From Chryseobacterium indologenes (GTDB lineage Bacteria > Bacteroidota > Bacteroidia > Flavobacteriales > Weeksellaceae), in contig NZ_CP074372.1 in the NCBI RefSeq assembly GCF_018362995.1, positions 2,108,001 to 2,172,000 of the forward strand: a stretch of 64,000 nucleotides of DNA, written 5' to 3'. The translations under genes were made by a program, and so were the position numbers. The notes under the pieces were generated by a model, which was given only the letters and a program-made list of their open reading frames with translations, was not told the DNA's origin and made no database searches. Below, piece after piece: positions 43,989 through 53,221 of the stretch; position 1 is the first letter of the stretch, and every line of letters starts with the position of its first letter.

Positions 43989-45338
43989 TTATTTTTCAAA
44001 TACGGCATAATCCGAAACTTTGAAACTAAAGTCTTTTCCATAACTGAAATCTCTTTTGGTTTTATCAAAAACATTTCTGAATGTTCCGGATACATGTTCA
44101 TCTTCAATTGAAAAGTTAACAGGTTCTTTCGACATATTCAAAACCACCAACACTTCGTCGTTTCCATTTTTTCTTACGTAGGCCAGAATCTTATCATTAG
44201 CTGTCGTGTTGAGAAGATAAGTCGTTACGTTAGCATCTCCTCCTCTTAAGGCCGGATTGGAAGCTTTTAAATCCAATAAGGTTTTATAGAAGTCAGCAAC
44301 CTGATAAGTGTTTGTCCATTTGATGACATCCTTTTCGAAAAATTCAAGTCTTTTCATATTCGGAAGTTCCTGCCCTGAGTAAAGCAGCGGAATACCATTC
44401 CATGTTGCAGAGAATACTGCCATAGGTTTTGTGATGACTCCATATTTTTCATATTCGGTTCCGTTCCACGAATTTTCATCGTGGTTTGTGGTAAACCATG
44501 CTCTCATTGAAGTGTCTCCAATATTGGAATATTGTCTCAGAAGATCTTTTAATTCCTGAAGAGGCTCATTCTTTTTATAATAATCAGCAGATTTATGCAT
44601 CCATTTCCAGGAATAGCTGGCATCGAAAACTTTACCGTATTCAGGACTTTCCAGCTCATCAAATTCTCCCAGCCAGAAAAGAGGTTTTACTTTTTCCACT
44701 TCGGGACGGGCCTGCACCCAAAAATCTACTTCTACCCATGAAGCGAGATCACATCTGAAACCATCAATATTGGTTTCCTGCACCCAGAATTTCATGGCAT
44801 CTATCATAGCCTGACGCATTTCCTGATTTTTATAATCCAGTTCAATAATATCATCCATTCCGGAAGCAATATGGAATTTTCCGTCCGGATCTTTCAGATA
44901 AAATTCAGGGTGAGTTTTCGTCCATACATGATCCCATCCTGTATGATTGGCTACCCAATCTATAATTACTTTGAATCCCAGTCTGTGAGCCTCATTTACC
45001 ATATCTTTAAAATCCTGCAACGTTCCGAATTCAGGACTGATGGAAGTATAATCTGACGCAGCATAAGGGCTCCCCATACTTCCTTTTTTATTCTGCTGGG
45101 CAATAGGTGTGATGGGCATAAACCACAAGGTTTTTATTCCCATTGATTTCAGGCGGGGCATTTCTTTTGCAAACGCTTTGAAAGTTCCTTCCTGAGTATA
45201 TTGTCTTATGTTTACTTCGTAGATATTCGTATTATGTTTCCAATCTTTTGGCAGTTCTGTCATTTTCCTGGTATTTTTTCGAGTGGTACAGGAAACAATT
45301 CCCAGACCAATTACAGCTAACAAAATTAATTTTTTCAT
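43989..45338 (-). CDS. Alpha-amylase family (GH13) lipoprotein
   Basis: 449 residues. Lipoprotein signal with lipidated C17 (GIVSC). Catalytic (beta/alpha)8 barrel with the GH13 regions: DWVANHTG, GFRCDLAS (nucleophile D197), LGEF (acid/base E225) and TTNHDENSW (transition-state D). It should cleave alpha-1,4 glucans at the outer membrane or in the periplasm. The 45353-45385 promoter gives it a leader of only about 10 nt. No susC/D or glucan transporter is next to it. Confidence 0.92.
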   Translation of the reverse strand: MKKLILLAVIGLGIVSCTTRKNTRKMTELPKDWKHNTNIYEVNIRQYTQEGTFKAFAKEMPRLKSMGIKTLWFMPITPIAQQNKKGSMGSPYAASDYTSISPEFGTLQDFKDMVNEAHRLGFKVIIDWVANHTGWDHVWTKTHPEFYLKDPDGKFHIASGMDDIIELDYKNQEMRQAMIDAMKFWVQETNIDGFRCDLASWVEVDFWVQARPEVEKVKPLFWLGEFDELESPEYGKVFDASYSWKWMHKSADYYKKNEPLQELKDLLRQYSNIGDTSMRAWFTTNHDENSWNGTEYEKYGVITKPMAVFSATWNGIPLLYSGQELPNMKRLEFFEKDVIKWTNTYQVADFYKTLLDLKASNPALRGGDANVTTYLLNTTANDKILAYVRKNGNDEVLVVLNMSKEPVNFSIEDEHVSGTFRNVFDKTKRDFSYGKDFSFKVSDYAVFEK

Positions 45339-45352
45339 TAAACTATTTTTAA

Positions 45353-45385
45353 CAAAAGTAAGGATTGTTTTTTGGGAAAAGGCAA
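45353..45385 (-). promoter_or_regulatory. Promoter of the GH13 gene
   Basis: Minus strand: TTG (45385-45383), 22 bp, TACTTTTG (45360-45353). The -7 box matches TAnnTTTG; the spacer is at the long end. Confidence 0.55.
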
Positions 45386-45589
45386 AATTTACGGACAGAT
45401 GAACAGACTTTTTGATGTTATCAGTTGGATTTTCTTTTTTATTTTAAAATCTTTTATAAAACTCAACCGTATTGGGGAAAACAGTATTCTGTCTTTTCAT
45501 ATGAACCTTCTTTTATGGTATCAGAATATACTTTCGAGGTTACAAACTCATTCGAGTCTATTGATAACCCTCCTTTTGCGGTTCCTCAA

Positions 45590-45720
45590 CCGGAAATTTG
45601 GCATCCCGAACCTGTAAGCCGAACCTTAAGACCTTACATGAGCACTTCAGGACCTCAAAACAGACTTCCAAAACCTCAAACGATATATCCTGAACCTCAA
45701 ATGATGTTGTTTTAACCTTC
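45590..45720. repeat. Degenerate CCTCAA/CCGAA-type array
   Basis: About 130 bp built from loosely repeated C(C/T)(C/T)(G/C)AA(A/C) words (CCTCAACCGGAAA, CCCGAACC, GCCGAACC, CCTCAAA, CCTCAAAC). Open frames across it are proline-rich and have no start context, so it is treated as non-coding. It resembles the arrays near 53.1, 60.9 and 62.3 kb. 45386-45589 shows nothing else. Confidence 0.4.
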
Positions 45721-45729
45721 GCACTTTTG

Positions 45730-45760
45730 CAAAAAAAAGCCCCGGATTAAAATCCGGGGC
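45730..45760 (-). terminator. Terminator after the acidic pRiA4b ORF-3-like gene
   Basis: Perfect stem GCCCCGGATT / AATCCGGGGC (10 bp) followed on the minus strand by eight T. Confidence 0.92.
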
Positions 45761-45776
45761 CAGTATATTGTGTTGA

Positions 45777-46373
45777 CTATCTTTCGTCATCATTGTCATC
45801 CTCATCATCAAAGACATCGTCATTGTAGTCTTCTTCTTCCTCATCATCGAAACTGTCGTCTTCATCTGAAAAGTTTCCTCCTGATACAAAGTCTTCATCG
45901 AAACCAAATTCGTCATCTGCCAAAGGCATTGCTGATTTCTTTTTAGATCCTCCGGCACTTCCGTTTTTGCTAGGAGCCTTCAACGGAACGTTTCCAAATC
46001 TGTATACTGTGATAGGATAGTTAACTCCTTTTGTTTCTTCAATTACTTCTACAAGTTCACAGAAGAATTCCCAAAGGTCAAGAAGACCGTATTGGAACTG
46101 TGCTTTGTCGCCTACACTTTCAAAAGCTTCATCAATGTAAACATCTGACATAATCTCACCATCACCATCATCACTCATATCTTCCAATGGGACACTTTTT
46201 ACGATTGTTCCGTCATTTTCTAACAGATTAAAAGTAGAAAGCTCATCTCCCTGCAGACTGAATGCACTTTTAATTCCTAAGTGTAAGTTCCATAACGTTT
46301 GTTTTCCCTTAACTTCTACATCACGGAAAATATCTTCTTTCGCATCTAATATTACGCGGATTTTGTAAACCAT
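45777..46373 (-). CDS. pRiA4b ORF-3-like protein with acidic tail
   Basis: 198 residues. Residues 1-130 resemble the pRiA4b ORF-3 fold (VYKIRVILDAKEDIFRDVEV, TLWNLHLGIKSAF, with a W/D-rich domain later). The last 55 residues are extremely acidic (runs of D and E) and probably disordered. This protein family was first seen on plasmids and transposons but is common in Bacteroidota chromosomes. No mobile-element gene is next to it here. Function is unknown. It has a very strong terminator. Confidence 0.65.
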   Translation of the reverse strand: MVYKIRVILDAKEDIFRDVEVKGKQTLWNLHLGIKSAFSLQGDELSTFNLLENDGTIVKSVPLEDMSDDGDGEIMSDVYIDEAFESVGDKAQFQYGLLDLWEFFCELVEVIEETKGVNYPITVYRFGNVPLKAPSKNGSAGGSKKKSAMPLADDEFGFDEDFVSGGNFSDEDDSFDDEEEEDYNDDVFDDEDDNDDER

Positions 46374-46507
46374 ATCAGTTTCTTAAATTACTTTTTTGCC
46401 TTTATAATTATGATAAATCTCTGGTGCAAATATATAATAAATGACATGTGACAAAAAAATATTTCAGGATTTTTTAAATTATTTTTTTTCCTTACATTTT
46501 GCCGGAA

Positions 46508-47539
46508 TTATTTACTTTTTTCGAGCATAAAACTAAATTTAGTCCCTTCAAGGTACACACTTTCTACAGTAATATTTTCGTTATGTGCTTCAAGGATATG
46601 TTTTACGATGGCTAATCCCAACCCGGAACCTCCTTCTCTTCTGCTTCTGCTGGTTTCCACACGGTAAAATCTTTCGAAGATCCTTGGAAGAATCTCAGAC
46701 TTGATTCCCATTCCGTTATCTATTACTTCAATCAGCACCTTATTTTTGAGGATACTGGTCTTTACAATCACTTTTGCTTCCTGTCTGTTGGCATAATGAA
46801 TCGCATTGGAAATAAGATTAATAAAAACCTGGGAAATTTTCTGTTTATCAGCTTCCACAAAAATCTGTGGATGAAGGGTCTGGATCTGTAATGTAGTATT
46901 CCGTTTTTCAGCCTCAAGATCAAGCAGATCGAAAATTTCTTTAATGAGAAGATTGACATCGAATTTTGAAACAGTAAGATTGATCTCGCCTGCTTCCAGC
47001 CTATTGATCATGTCAAGATCTGTTACAATCGCGATAAGTCTCTCAACAGATTTGTCAATTCTTTCCAGATATTTATCCCTGATGGTAAGATTGTCTACGC
47101 CGCCGTCTCTTAAAGTTTCTACATATCCCTGAATAGAAAACAAAGGTGTTTTCAGTTCGTGGGATACATTCCCGATGTATTCTTTACGGTAGCTTTCCAT
47201 CTCTTTCATCATGTCAATTTCTGACACCTGCTGCTGATTGAGATCTGAAAATCTTTCTCCTAATTCTTTGATGGTAATATTTTCATCCTGATTCTGAACA
47301 ATTTCCTGCGGCAGAAATCCGGAAAGACCTTTTACCTGTTTTCTGCTGTAATAATTGAAAAGAAGTTCCAATACCACACAATTGATCATAAAGATCAGGA
47401 TAATACAGATGAAAAGACCCGTTTTGAACAAAGGGGTCTTATAATAGATATCTTTCAGTGAATCGAAGACGACCACCAAAAGAAGCATTACCAGTGTCAG
47501 CAGACAAGAGGCAACGAGGGTAAGTCTGTAAAATTTCAA
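46508..47539 (-). CDS. PhoR-like sensor histidine kinase
   Basis: 343 residues. Two transmembrane helices (about 6-26 and 40-60) are separated by a periplasmic loop of only about 13 residues, so it cannot bind a ligand there and probably senses through the membrane or a partner. HisKA follows with H127 in NVSHELKTPL, then HATPase with N-box (INLISNAIHYA), DNGMGI and GGSGLGLAIVKHIL. This short-loop PhoR form is typical of phosphate-sensing kinases. The regulator gene lies 48 bp upstream. Confidence 0.88.
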   Translation of the reverse strand: MKFYRLTLVASCLLTLVMLLLVVVFDSLKDIYYKTPLFKTGLFICIILIFMINCVVLELLFNYYSRKQVKGLSGFLPQEIVQNQDENITIKELGERFSDLNQQQVSEIDMMKEMESYRKEYIGNVSHELKTPLFSIQGYVETLRDGGVDNLTIRDKYLERIDKSVERLIAIVTDLDMINRLEAGEINLTVSKFDVNLLIKEIFDLLDLEAEKRNTTLQIQTLHPQIFVEADKQKISQVFINLISNAIHYANRQEAKVIVKTSILKNKVLIEVIDNGMGIKSEILPRIFERFYRVETSRSRREGGSGLGLAIVKHILEAHNENITVESVYLEGTKFSFMLEKSK

Positions 47540-47587
47540 TTTTACAACGTTTTAATGATTGAACGTAAAGTTAAGATTCTAAAATAA

Positions 47588-48262
47588 TTAAACGATCAGT
47601 TTGTACCCAATCCCTTTTAATGTCTGAATCGTATTGATTCCTAATTTTTCTCTTAACCTTCTGATATGTACATCGATTGTTCTTTCACCAACAATCACAT
47701 CATTCCCCCAAACCTTTTCAAGAATTTCTTCTCTTTTGAAAACCTTTTCAGTATTGGAAGCCAAAAGGTAAAGCAAGTCAAATTCTTTTTTAGGAAGAAG
47801 AAATTGCTGTCCGCTTTTGGAAACTCTGAAGTTATCTTTGTCGATAACAAGGTCTCCGATTTCGATTAGTTTTGCATTGTCAGAAACCTGAGAGGTCAGC
47901 TGTAGTAATGCGTTTACTTTAGAGATAAGGATTTTTGGTTTGATCAGTTTTACGATGTAGTCATTGGCACCCGCCTGAAAACCTGCTAGCTGAGAAAATT
48001 CTTCGCTTCTTGCCGAAAGGAACACGATAAGTGTTTTTTGAAGTTCTTTCACTTTACGAAGTTCCTGACAGGTTTCTATACCATCTTTTTCAGGCATCAT
48101 GACATCTAATAAGATAAGGTCCGGAACAATCTCCTTTGCTTTTTCTATACCTTCGTTACCATTAGTAGCTGTATAGATATCATACCCTTCCTTTTCCAAA
48201 TTGTAAGACAGAATCTCTAAAATGTCCAGTTCATCGTCTATTAAAAGAATTTTTTTGCTCAT
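47588..48262 (-). CDS. OmpR/PhoB-family response regulator
   Basis: 224 residues. The receiver domain has D9/D10, phospho-acceptor D53 (LILLDVMMPEKDG) and switch lysine K105. The residue after K105 is L (DYIVKLIKP) where nearly all receivers have P. The winged-helix domain covers about 130-224 (LPKKEFDLLYLLASNTEKVF, VGERTIDVHIRRLREKLG). It diverges from a TonB-dependent receptor across 324 bp and is followed by its kinase. With the short-loop kinase it suggests a PhoB/PhoR-like pair, by resemblance only. Confidence 0.9.
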   Translation of the reverse strand: MSKKILLIDDELDILEILSYNLEKEGYDIYTATNGNEGIEKAKEIVPDLILLDVMMPEKDGIETCQELRKVKELQKTLIVFLSARSEEFSQLAGFQAGANDYIVKLIKPKILISKVNALLQLTSQVSDNAKLIEIGDLVIDKDNFRVSKSGQQFLLPKKEFDLLYLLASNTEKVFKREEILEKVWGNDVIVGERTIDVHIRRLREKLGINTIQTLKGIGYKLIV

Positions 48263-48322
48263 CTTCTAGTTTAAGAATTCCCACAAAATTAATTATTTCC
48301 ATTGATTTCATCTATCTGCCAA

Positions 48323-48358
48323 ATGTTAACTAATTATTAAAAAAATACATTTTAACAT
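48323..48358. promoter_or_regulatory. Candidate operator: ATGTTAA inverted repeat
   Basis: ATGTTAA (48323-48329) and TTAACAT (48352-48358) are perfect inverted arms 22 bp apart, in the gap between the response regulator and the TonB-dependent receptor. The rest of 48263-48586 is AT-rich. A weak -7-like TTATTTTG is at 48551-48558 for the receptor. Confidence 0.35.
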
Positions 48359-48586
48359 CAAATTACAAAATCAATAAAAAAATTAAACATTAAATACACA
48401 TAAATCAAATATACGAAACAAAAATTAAAATTAAAACAAAAAATATAATTATATAAATTAAACATCAATAACTATAAATTTCGTTCATGTGTTAATACAA
48501 ACTTCACAATTAATTAAGATTCTCCTAAAGTTTTCTTAAAAACTTAGCCTTTATTTTGCCCTTGAAAAAGAAGTAAAAGAAGTAAA

Positions 48587-51376
48587 ATGAAAAAACAACT
48601 CCACAAGAGCATCATGCTACTTGCCTTGTTTTCTGCTGGCTATGCTTTTGCACAAAGTCAGATTTTGGAAGGTAGGGTATTGGACGAGAAAGATAACACT
48701 CCTATAGAAGGGGTAAAAGTAAAAGTAAATGGACAGGAGGTAACAACTGACATTTCCGGATACTACTCTATCAACCTTTCCCCTGGCGCCAATTACATTG
48801 TAACGGTAAGCTCCAATGGATACAACAGAAAAGAGATTAGCGAGGTTATTATCAAAAATGAAGGTAACACTCACCTTGATATCGTTCTGGATAAGCCATC
48901 AACCAAAGAAAAAGAAATTGAGGGGGTTGTCATAAAATCAAACGCAAGAAAAGAAACCATAGCCTCTACCATCGGTTTACAGAAAAATGCCGGTGTAGTT
49001 TCTCAGGTTATCGGGGTTGAAGCTATTAAAAGAAGTCCGGACAGAAACACGGGAGAAGTTCTGAAAAGAGTTTCCGGGGTGAGTTTATCTGAAGGAAAAT
49101 ATATTGTAGTAAGAGGTTTATCAGACCGTTATAACCAGGCGATGCTGAATGGTATTCAGTTATCCAGTACGGAGCCTGACAGAAAGACTTTCTCATTTGA
49201 CCTTTTCCCAGCCAACGTTATCGAAACCCTTGTTATCAACAAAACTTTCATTCCGGAATATACCGGTGAATGGGGAGGAGCATTGATTCAGGTAAATACA
49301 AAGGATATTCCTAATAAAAACTTCTTCAACGTACAGGTAGGTGTAGGAGGAAACACTGCTACTATGGGGCAGGAATTCCGTATGCAGAAAGGTGGAAAAT
49401 GGGACTTTTTAGGAATTGATGACGGGTACAGAAAACTGCCAACCAATATGCCTGCAAAAAACGCATTCAGTATTCTTACTGAAGCTCAAAAAACAGAGAT
49501 TGGTAAAGGGTTTACAAAGAATTTAGGATACAACAGTATTGGTTATCCTGAAAATATAAGTTTACAATTAGACGGAGGTTTTAATACTAAAGTTTTCGGA
49601 AAAGATTTAGGGGTAATTGCTGTTTTAAACTATAGCAATAACAAAAGAAGAACTGAGTCTACCAACCGTTTCTTTACGATCAATGATCAGCTTGCTGATA
49701 CCAACTTCGATTATTTTACAGAAAAATACAGCAATGATATTATTTTAGGAGGAATGTTGAACTTAGCTTTAAAGCTGAACAGCAACAATAAAATTTCCTT
49801 AAAGAATATCATCACTAATAATACGGTGAACCACATGTCCTTCAGAACAGGAAAGGACTTTGAATTTGATCCGATCAACGGAACAAATATTATGGCAAGG
49901 GAGATAGGATTTAAAGAAACTACTTTCTATAACTCTACCCTTACCGGTAACCACAAAATTGATGCTCTTGGAGGCCTTACTGTAAACTGGTACGGAAGCT
50001 TCGGAATCCTGGATCAGTATATTCCTTTGTTACAGCGTTTGCAGTATAACCAATACACAAACATGCCAGGAAGCCCTTATTTAGCATTGATTTCCAATGG
50101 TCTTTCTCAAAAATCAGGAAGTGTATTCTATTCTACTTTAAGTGACTATCTATATAATGCAGGAGGTGATATCTCCAAAACATTTACCATGTTTGGTCAG
50201 AAACAAACGATCAAAGGAGGGTATTTATTCCAGGTAAAAGACAGAATATATAACTCAAGACCTTTCTCTGTAAGACTTGAAAAATCCAACCAGGGATTGC
50301 TTTCTCAGCCTTTCGAAACGATCTTCAATCCTGAAAACTTCGGAGGTAACGGTGGATTTACATTTGACGAGATTGCAGGAAACCAGTACAGATATATCGC
50401 CAATACAATCCTTAACGCCGGGTATTTACAGTTCGACAACAACTTTACACCATGGTTAAGAGCAGTTTGGGGATTAAGAGTTGAAAACTTTGACCAATTG
50501 GTAGGAAGCACGAAGAAAAGTGATGACCGTTTTGTCAACACCCGTGTTACAGATTTCTTACCTGCTGTAAACTTAACATTCAAGGTAAATCCTAAAATGA
50601 ACATCCGTGTTGCAGCTTCACAGACTGTTGTAAGACCGGAGTTTAGAGAAGTTTCTCCTTTAGCATATTATGATTTTGATCTTGGAGCTACTGTAATTGG
50701 TAACAAATCCATTGAAAGAACTAAAATCACAAGTGCCGATGTTCGTTGGGAATACTACCCAAGAAACGGAGAAATTATCTCTGTGGCAGGTTTCTATAAA
50801 AACTTCAAAAAGCCGATCGAATTATACTTCAACCAATCAGGGGTAGGAACGAGTAATACTTTCAACTACCTTAACGTAGATAAAGCTGATGCTTATGGAG
50901 TTGAAGCGGAATTCAGAAAAAAACTTGATTTCGTTTCTGCACTTAGAAACTTTACAGTAGGTGGAAATGTTGCCAGAATCTGGAACAGGGTAACGGATGA
51001 GACCACTAAGATTGACAGACCAATGCAGGGGCAGTCTCCATACACCGTTAACGTAAGTCTTCAGTATGATACTGAAAAATCAGGATGGTCTTCTACGGTA
51101 TTATTCAACATGATCGGAAGAAGAATCCTTTATGTAGGAAACGATCAGGTACCACCAATCTGGGAAGCACCAAGACCTCTTCTGGATTTCCAGCTTGCTA
51201 AAAAAATCTGGAGCAACAAAGGAGAAATCAAGCTGAATGTTTCAGATATCCTGAACCGTCGTGCTAAATTCTACCATGACCTGAACGACAACGGTAAGTA
51301 TGACAGCAAAGATGCTCTTGCTATTGAAAGACTTTCAGGAACCAATATCAGTTTAACACTGGGATACAATTTTTAA
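48587..51376 (+). CDS. TonB-dependent receptor with carboxypeptidase-like domain
   Basis: 929 residues. Signal peptide to about residue 22 (YAFA-QS). A carboxypeptidase-regulatory-like domain (25-100, GRVLDEKDNTPIEGVKVKV) is followed by a plug with IVVRGLSDRYNQAMLNGIQL and the barrel, with the family block FIPEYTGEWGGALIQVNTKD, and ends SLTLGYNF. It is not a SusC protein (no SusC motif and no susD gene), so it imports its ligand without a SusD lid. The next gene, a beta-helix lipoprotein, follows after 44 bp and may be its partner. Divergent from the PhoB/PhoR-like pair. Confidence 0.92.
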   Translation: MKKQLHKSIMLLALFSAGYAFAQSQILEGRVLDEKDNTPIEGVKVKVNGQEVTTDISGYYSINLSPGANYIVTVSSNGYNRKEISEVIIKNEGNTHLDIVLDKPSTKEKEIEGVVIKSNARKETIASTIGLQKNAGVVSQVIGVEAIKRSPDRNTGEVLKRVSGVSLSEGKYIVVRGLSDRYNQAMLNGIQLSSTEPDRKTFSFDLFPANVIETLVINKTFIPEYTGEWGGALIQVNTKDIPNKNFFNVQVGVGGNTATMGQEFRMQKGGKWDFLGIDDGYRKLPTNMPAKNAFSILTEAQKTEIGKGFTKNLGYNSIGYPENISLQLDGGFNTKVFGKDLGVIAVLNYSNNKRRTESTNRFFTINDQLADTNFDYFTEKYSNDIILGGMLNLALKLNSNNKISLKNIITNNTVNHMSFRTGKDFEFDPINGTNIMAREIGFKETTFYNSTLTGNHKIDALGGLTVNWYGSFGILDQYIPLLQRLQYNQYTNMPGSPYLALISNGLSQKSGSVFYSTLSDYLYNAGGDISKTFTMFGQKQTIKGGYLFQVKDRIYNSRPFSVRLEKSNQGLLSQPFETIFNPENFGGNGGFTFDEIAGNQYRYIANTILNAGYLQFDNNFTPWLRAVWGLRVENFDQLVGSTKKSDDRFVNTRVTDFLPAVNLTFKVNPKMNIRVAASQTVVRPEFREVSPLAYYDFDLGATVIGNKSIERTKITSADVRWEYYPRNGEIISVAGFYKNFKKPIELYFNQSGVGTSNTFNYLNVDKADAYGVEAEFRKKLDFVSALRNFTVGGNVARIWNRVTDETTKIDRPMQGQSPYTVNVSLQYDTEKSGWSSTVLFNMIGRRILYVGNDQVPPIWEAPRPLLDFQLAKKIWSNKGEIKLNVSDILNRRAKFYHDLNDNGKYDSKDALAIERLSGTNISLTLGYNF

Positions 51377-51420
51377 TTCACTCAACAAATAATCTAATAA
51401 ATAATTTAATTCTTTATAAC

Positions 51421-52830
51421 ATGAAAAAGTTCGTTTTATATTCTTTAATGCTTGGCGCTATAGTATCCACTACCGCTTGTAGAAATATAGAAGAAGATGG
51501 ACCTACCATTATTCAAAATGGAGGTAACGGAAACGGAGATACTGAAAACCTTATTCTTTCAGGAAAGATCACTTCCAGCATGACGCTTAAAGCTAACAAA
51601 ATTTATAAGCTAAGAGGACTAGTATATGTAACTAACGGAGCTACTTTAACTATCGAACCAGGTACAAAGATCGTAGGTGAAGCTGATAAAAACGGAGCTT
51701 TGATCATTACAAAAGGAAGTAAAATCATGGCAGAAGGAACTGCTGCCAACCCAATTATCTTCACTTCTGAAAAACCAAGTCCTAAAAGAGGAGACTGGGC
51801 AGGAGTAGTAATTTTAGGAAATGCTCCTACTAACTCTTCTTTCGGTGGAGTAAACGGAGTTGGAGAGATTGAAGGAGGAATCAACAACTCTGAAGGTCTT
51901 GGACTTTACGGTGGAAACAATGCTGCTGATAACAGTGGTGTATTAAAATATGTAAGAATAGAATACGCAGGTTATGCATTCTTACCGGACAAAGAGATCA
52001 ACGGATTGACATTCGGTGGTGTAGGTAACGGAACTACAGTAGATTACGTAGAAGTAGCTTACGCGAATGATGACAGTTTTGAATGGTTCGGAGGAACGGT
52101 AAACTGTTCTCACCTTATTTCTTACAAAGGTCTTGATGATGATTTCGATACGGATAACGGTTTCTCAGGAAATATCCAGTTTGGTATCGGAGTAAGAGAT
52201 TCTCAGATAGCGGACGTTTCCGGTTCTAACGCATTTGAATCTGATAATGATGCTAACGGGTCTACTTTGGCGCCTCAGACATCAGCTACATTCTCTAACA
52301 TGACGATTATCGGGCCAATCAACTCTTTAGCTCCGGGATCAATCAACGCGTTATTCCAAAATGCATTACAGATCAGAAGAAACTCTTCTATCTCTGTATT
52401 CAACTCTGTATTTACAGGATTCCCTGTTGGTTTATTCATTGATGCTACAAAAGGTGCTCCAACGGATAACAATATTGTAGGTAATAAGCTGTTCTTTGAA
52501 AACAACGTTTTAGCAGGAAATACAACCCCTTTAAAATTCGGACCGTCTACTTCTACTCCGACAACGTATACATTGAACGATCTTACGACTTGGTTTAATG
52601 CTAAAGGAAATACAATCCTTGCTTCTACAGCTGATGTAAAACTTGCCGGTGCATGGGCTCCAGCAGGAACTACACCAAACTTCACTCCTACTGCAGGTTC
52701 TCCACTATTAACCGGAGGTTCATTTACTAACCCTAAATTGGCTACCTGGTTTACACAGGTAACCTACAAAGGTGCTGTAAAAGATGCTACAGATACGTGG
52801 TATGCAGGATGGACAAACTTCAACTTATAA
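51421..52830 (+). CDS. Surface lipoprotein with parallel beta-helix repeats
   Basis: 469 residues. Lipoprotein signal with lipidated C20 (STTAC). The rest is glycine- and asparagine-rich with repeating short strands (LTIEPGTKIVGEADKNGALIITKG, GVLKYVRIEYAGYAF and similar), typical of a right-handed parallel beta-helix, and ends WYAGWTNFNL. It has no recognised catalytic residues. It lies 44 bp after the TonB-dependent receptor and ends at a terminator, so the two form one unit. Its partner role (binding or presenting the receptor ligand) is inference. Confidence 0.8.
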   Translation: MKKFVLYSLMLGAIVSTTACRNIEEDGPTIIQNGGNGNGDTENLILSGKITSSMTLKANKIYKLRGLVYVTNGATLTIEPGTKIVGEADKNGALIITKGSKIMAEGTAANPIIFTSEKPSPKRGDWAGVVILGNAPTNSSFGGVNGVGEIEGGINNSEGLGLYGGNNAADNSGVLKYVRIEYAGYAFLPDKEINGLTFGGVGNGTTVDYVEVAYANDDSFEWFGGTVNCSHLISYKGLDDDFDTDNGFSGNIQFGIGVRDSQIADVSGSNAFESDNDANGSTLAPQTSATFSNMTIIGPINSLAPGSINALFQNALQIRRNSSISVFNSVFTGFPVGLFIDATKGAPTDNNIVGNKLFFENNVLAGNTTPLKFGPSTSTPTTYTLNDLTTWFNAKGNTILASTADVKLAGAWAPAGTTPNFTPTAGSPLLTGGSFTNPKLATWFTQVTYKGAVKDATDTWYAGWTNFNL

Positions 52831-52864
52831 CATTATATAAGTACTTAGATTTAATTTCAAATAG

Positions 52865-52899
52865 AAGGCCTTCGGAATATTTCCGAGGGCTTTTTTTAT
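52865..52899 (+). terminator. Terminator after the beta-helix lipoprotein
   Basis: Stem AAGGCCTTCGGAA / TTCCGAGGGCTT, with one bulge, followed by seven T. Confidence 0.8.
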
Positions 52900-53019
52900 T
52901 GTTATGTTCAGATAGTATGACTCTCTGTCTAAATCAATATTAAGAGGTGTTCATATTGCAAAAAACAAAAAAGGAATATGAACAGTTATTTTTTAATTGA
53001 TCATGGGGTTTATTGGTAG

Positions 53020-53095
53020 GTTTCGGCTAAAGCCGGACGAATGTATTCTTCTATTTAATAAACGGGCTAAAGCCCGTTCCTATTGATAAAGAAGA
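53020..53095. repeat. GGCTAAAGCC two-module palindrome repeat (copy A)
   Basis: CGGCT-AA-AGCCG (53024-53035) and AACGGGCT-AA-AGCCCGTT (53061-53078), followed by CCTATTGAT. A second copy of the same layout lies at 62183-62242. 52900-53019 shows no gene. Confidence 0.65.
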
Positions 53096-53148
53096 ACCCC
53101 GAAACCCGGATCCCGAAATTCATAACTCATAACTCATAATTCATAATT
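53096..53148. repeat. CCGAAA-type array and four CATAAYT heptads
   Basis: ACCCCGAAACCCGGATCCCG is followed by (CATAACT)2(CATAATT)2 at 53121-53148, four perfect 7-bp tandem units. Directly downstream is the terminator of the amidohydrolase gene. Confidence 0.6.
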
Positions 53149-53181
53149 AAAAAAACGCCACCAGGAAAACTCCCGATGACA
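53149..53181 (-). terminator. Terminator after the cytosolic amidohydrolase gene
   Basis: Minus strand: GTCATCGGG and CCTGGTGGC form an imperfect stem (G-T pairs, one mismatch) and are followed by seven T. Confidence 0.6.
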
Positions 53182-53221
53182 TTCACAAAAAACAAGTGTA
53201 TAAAAAAAATATATACTTCAA

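Noticed and set aside
45372..45715. Two overlapping plus-strand open frames between the amylase and pRiA4b-like genes
   Set aside because: The second is a proline-rich translation of the CCTCAA/CCGAA repeat array; neither has a promoter or a recognisable domain.
45777..46373. Mobile element because of the pRiA4b ORF-3 resemblance
   Set aside because: No transposase, integrase, terminal repeats or target duplications are seen around it.
53096..53148. CRISPR array
   Set aside because: Repeat units are 7 bp or degenerate with no regular spacers, and no cas genes are nearby.
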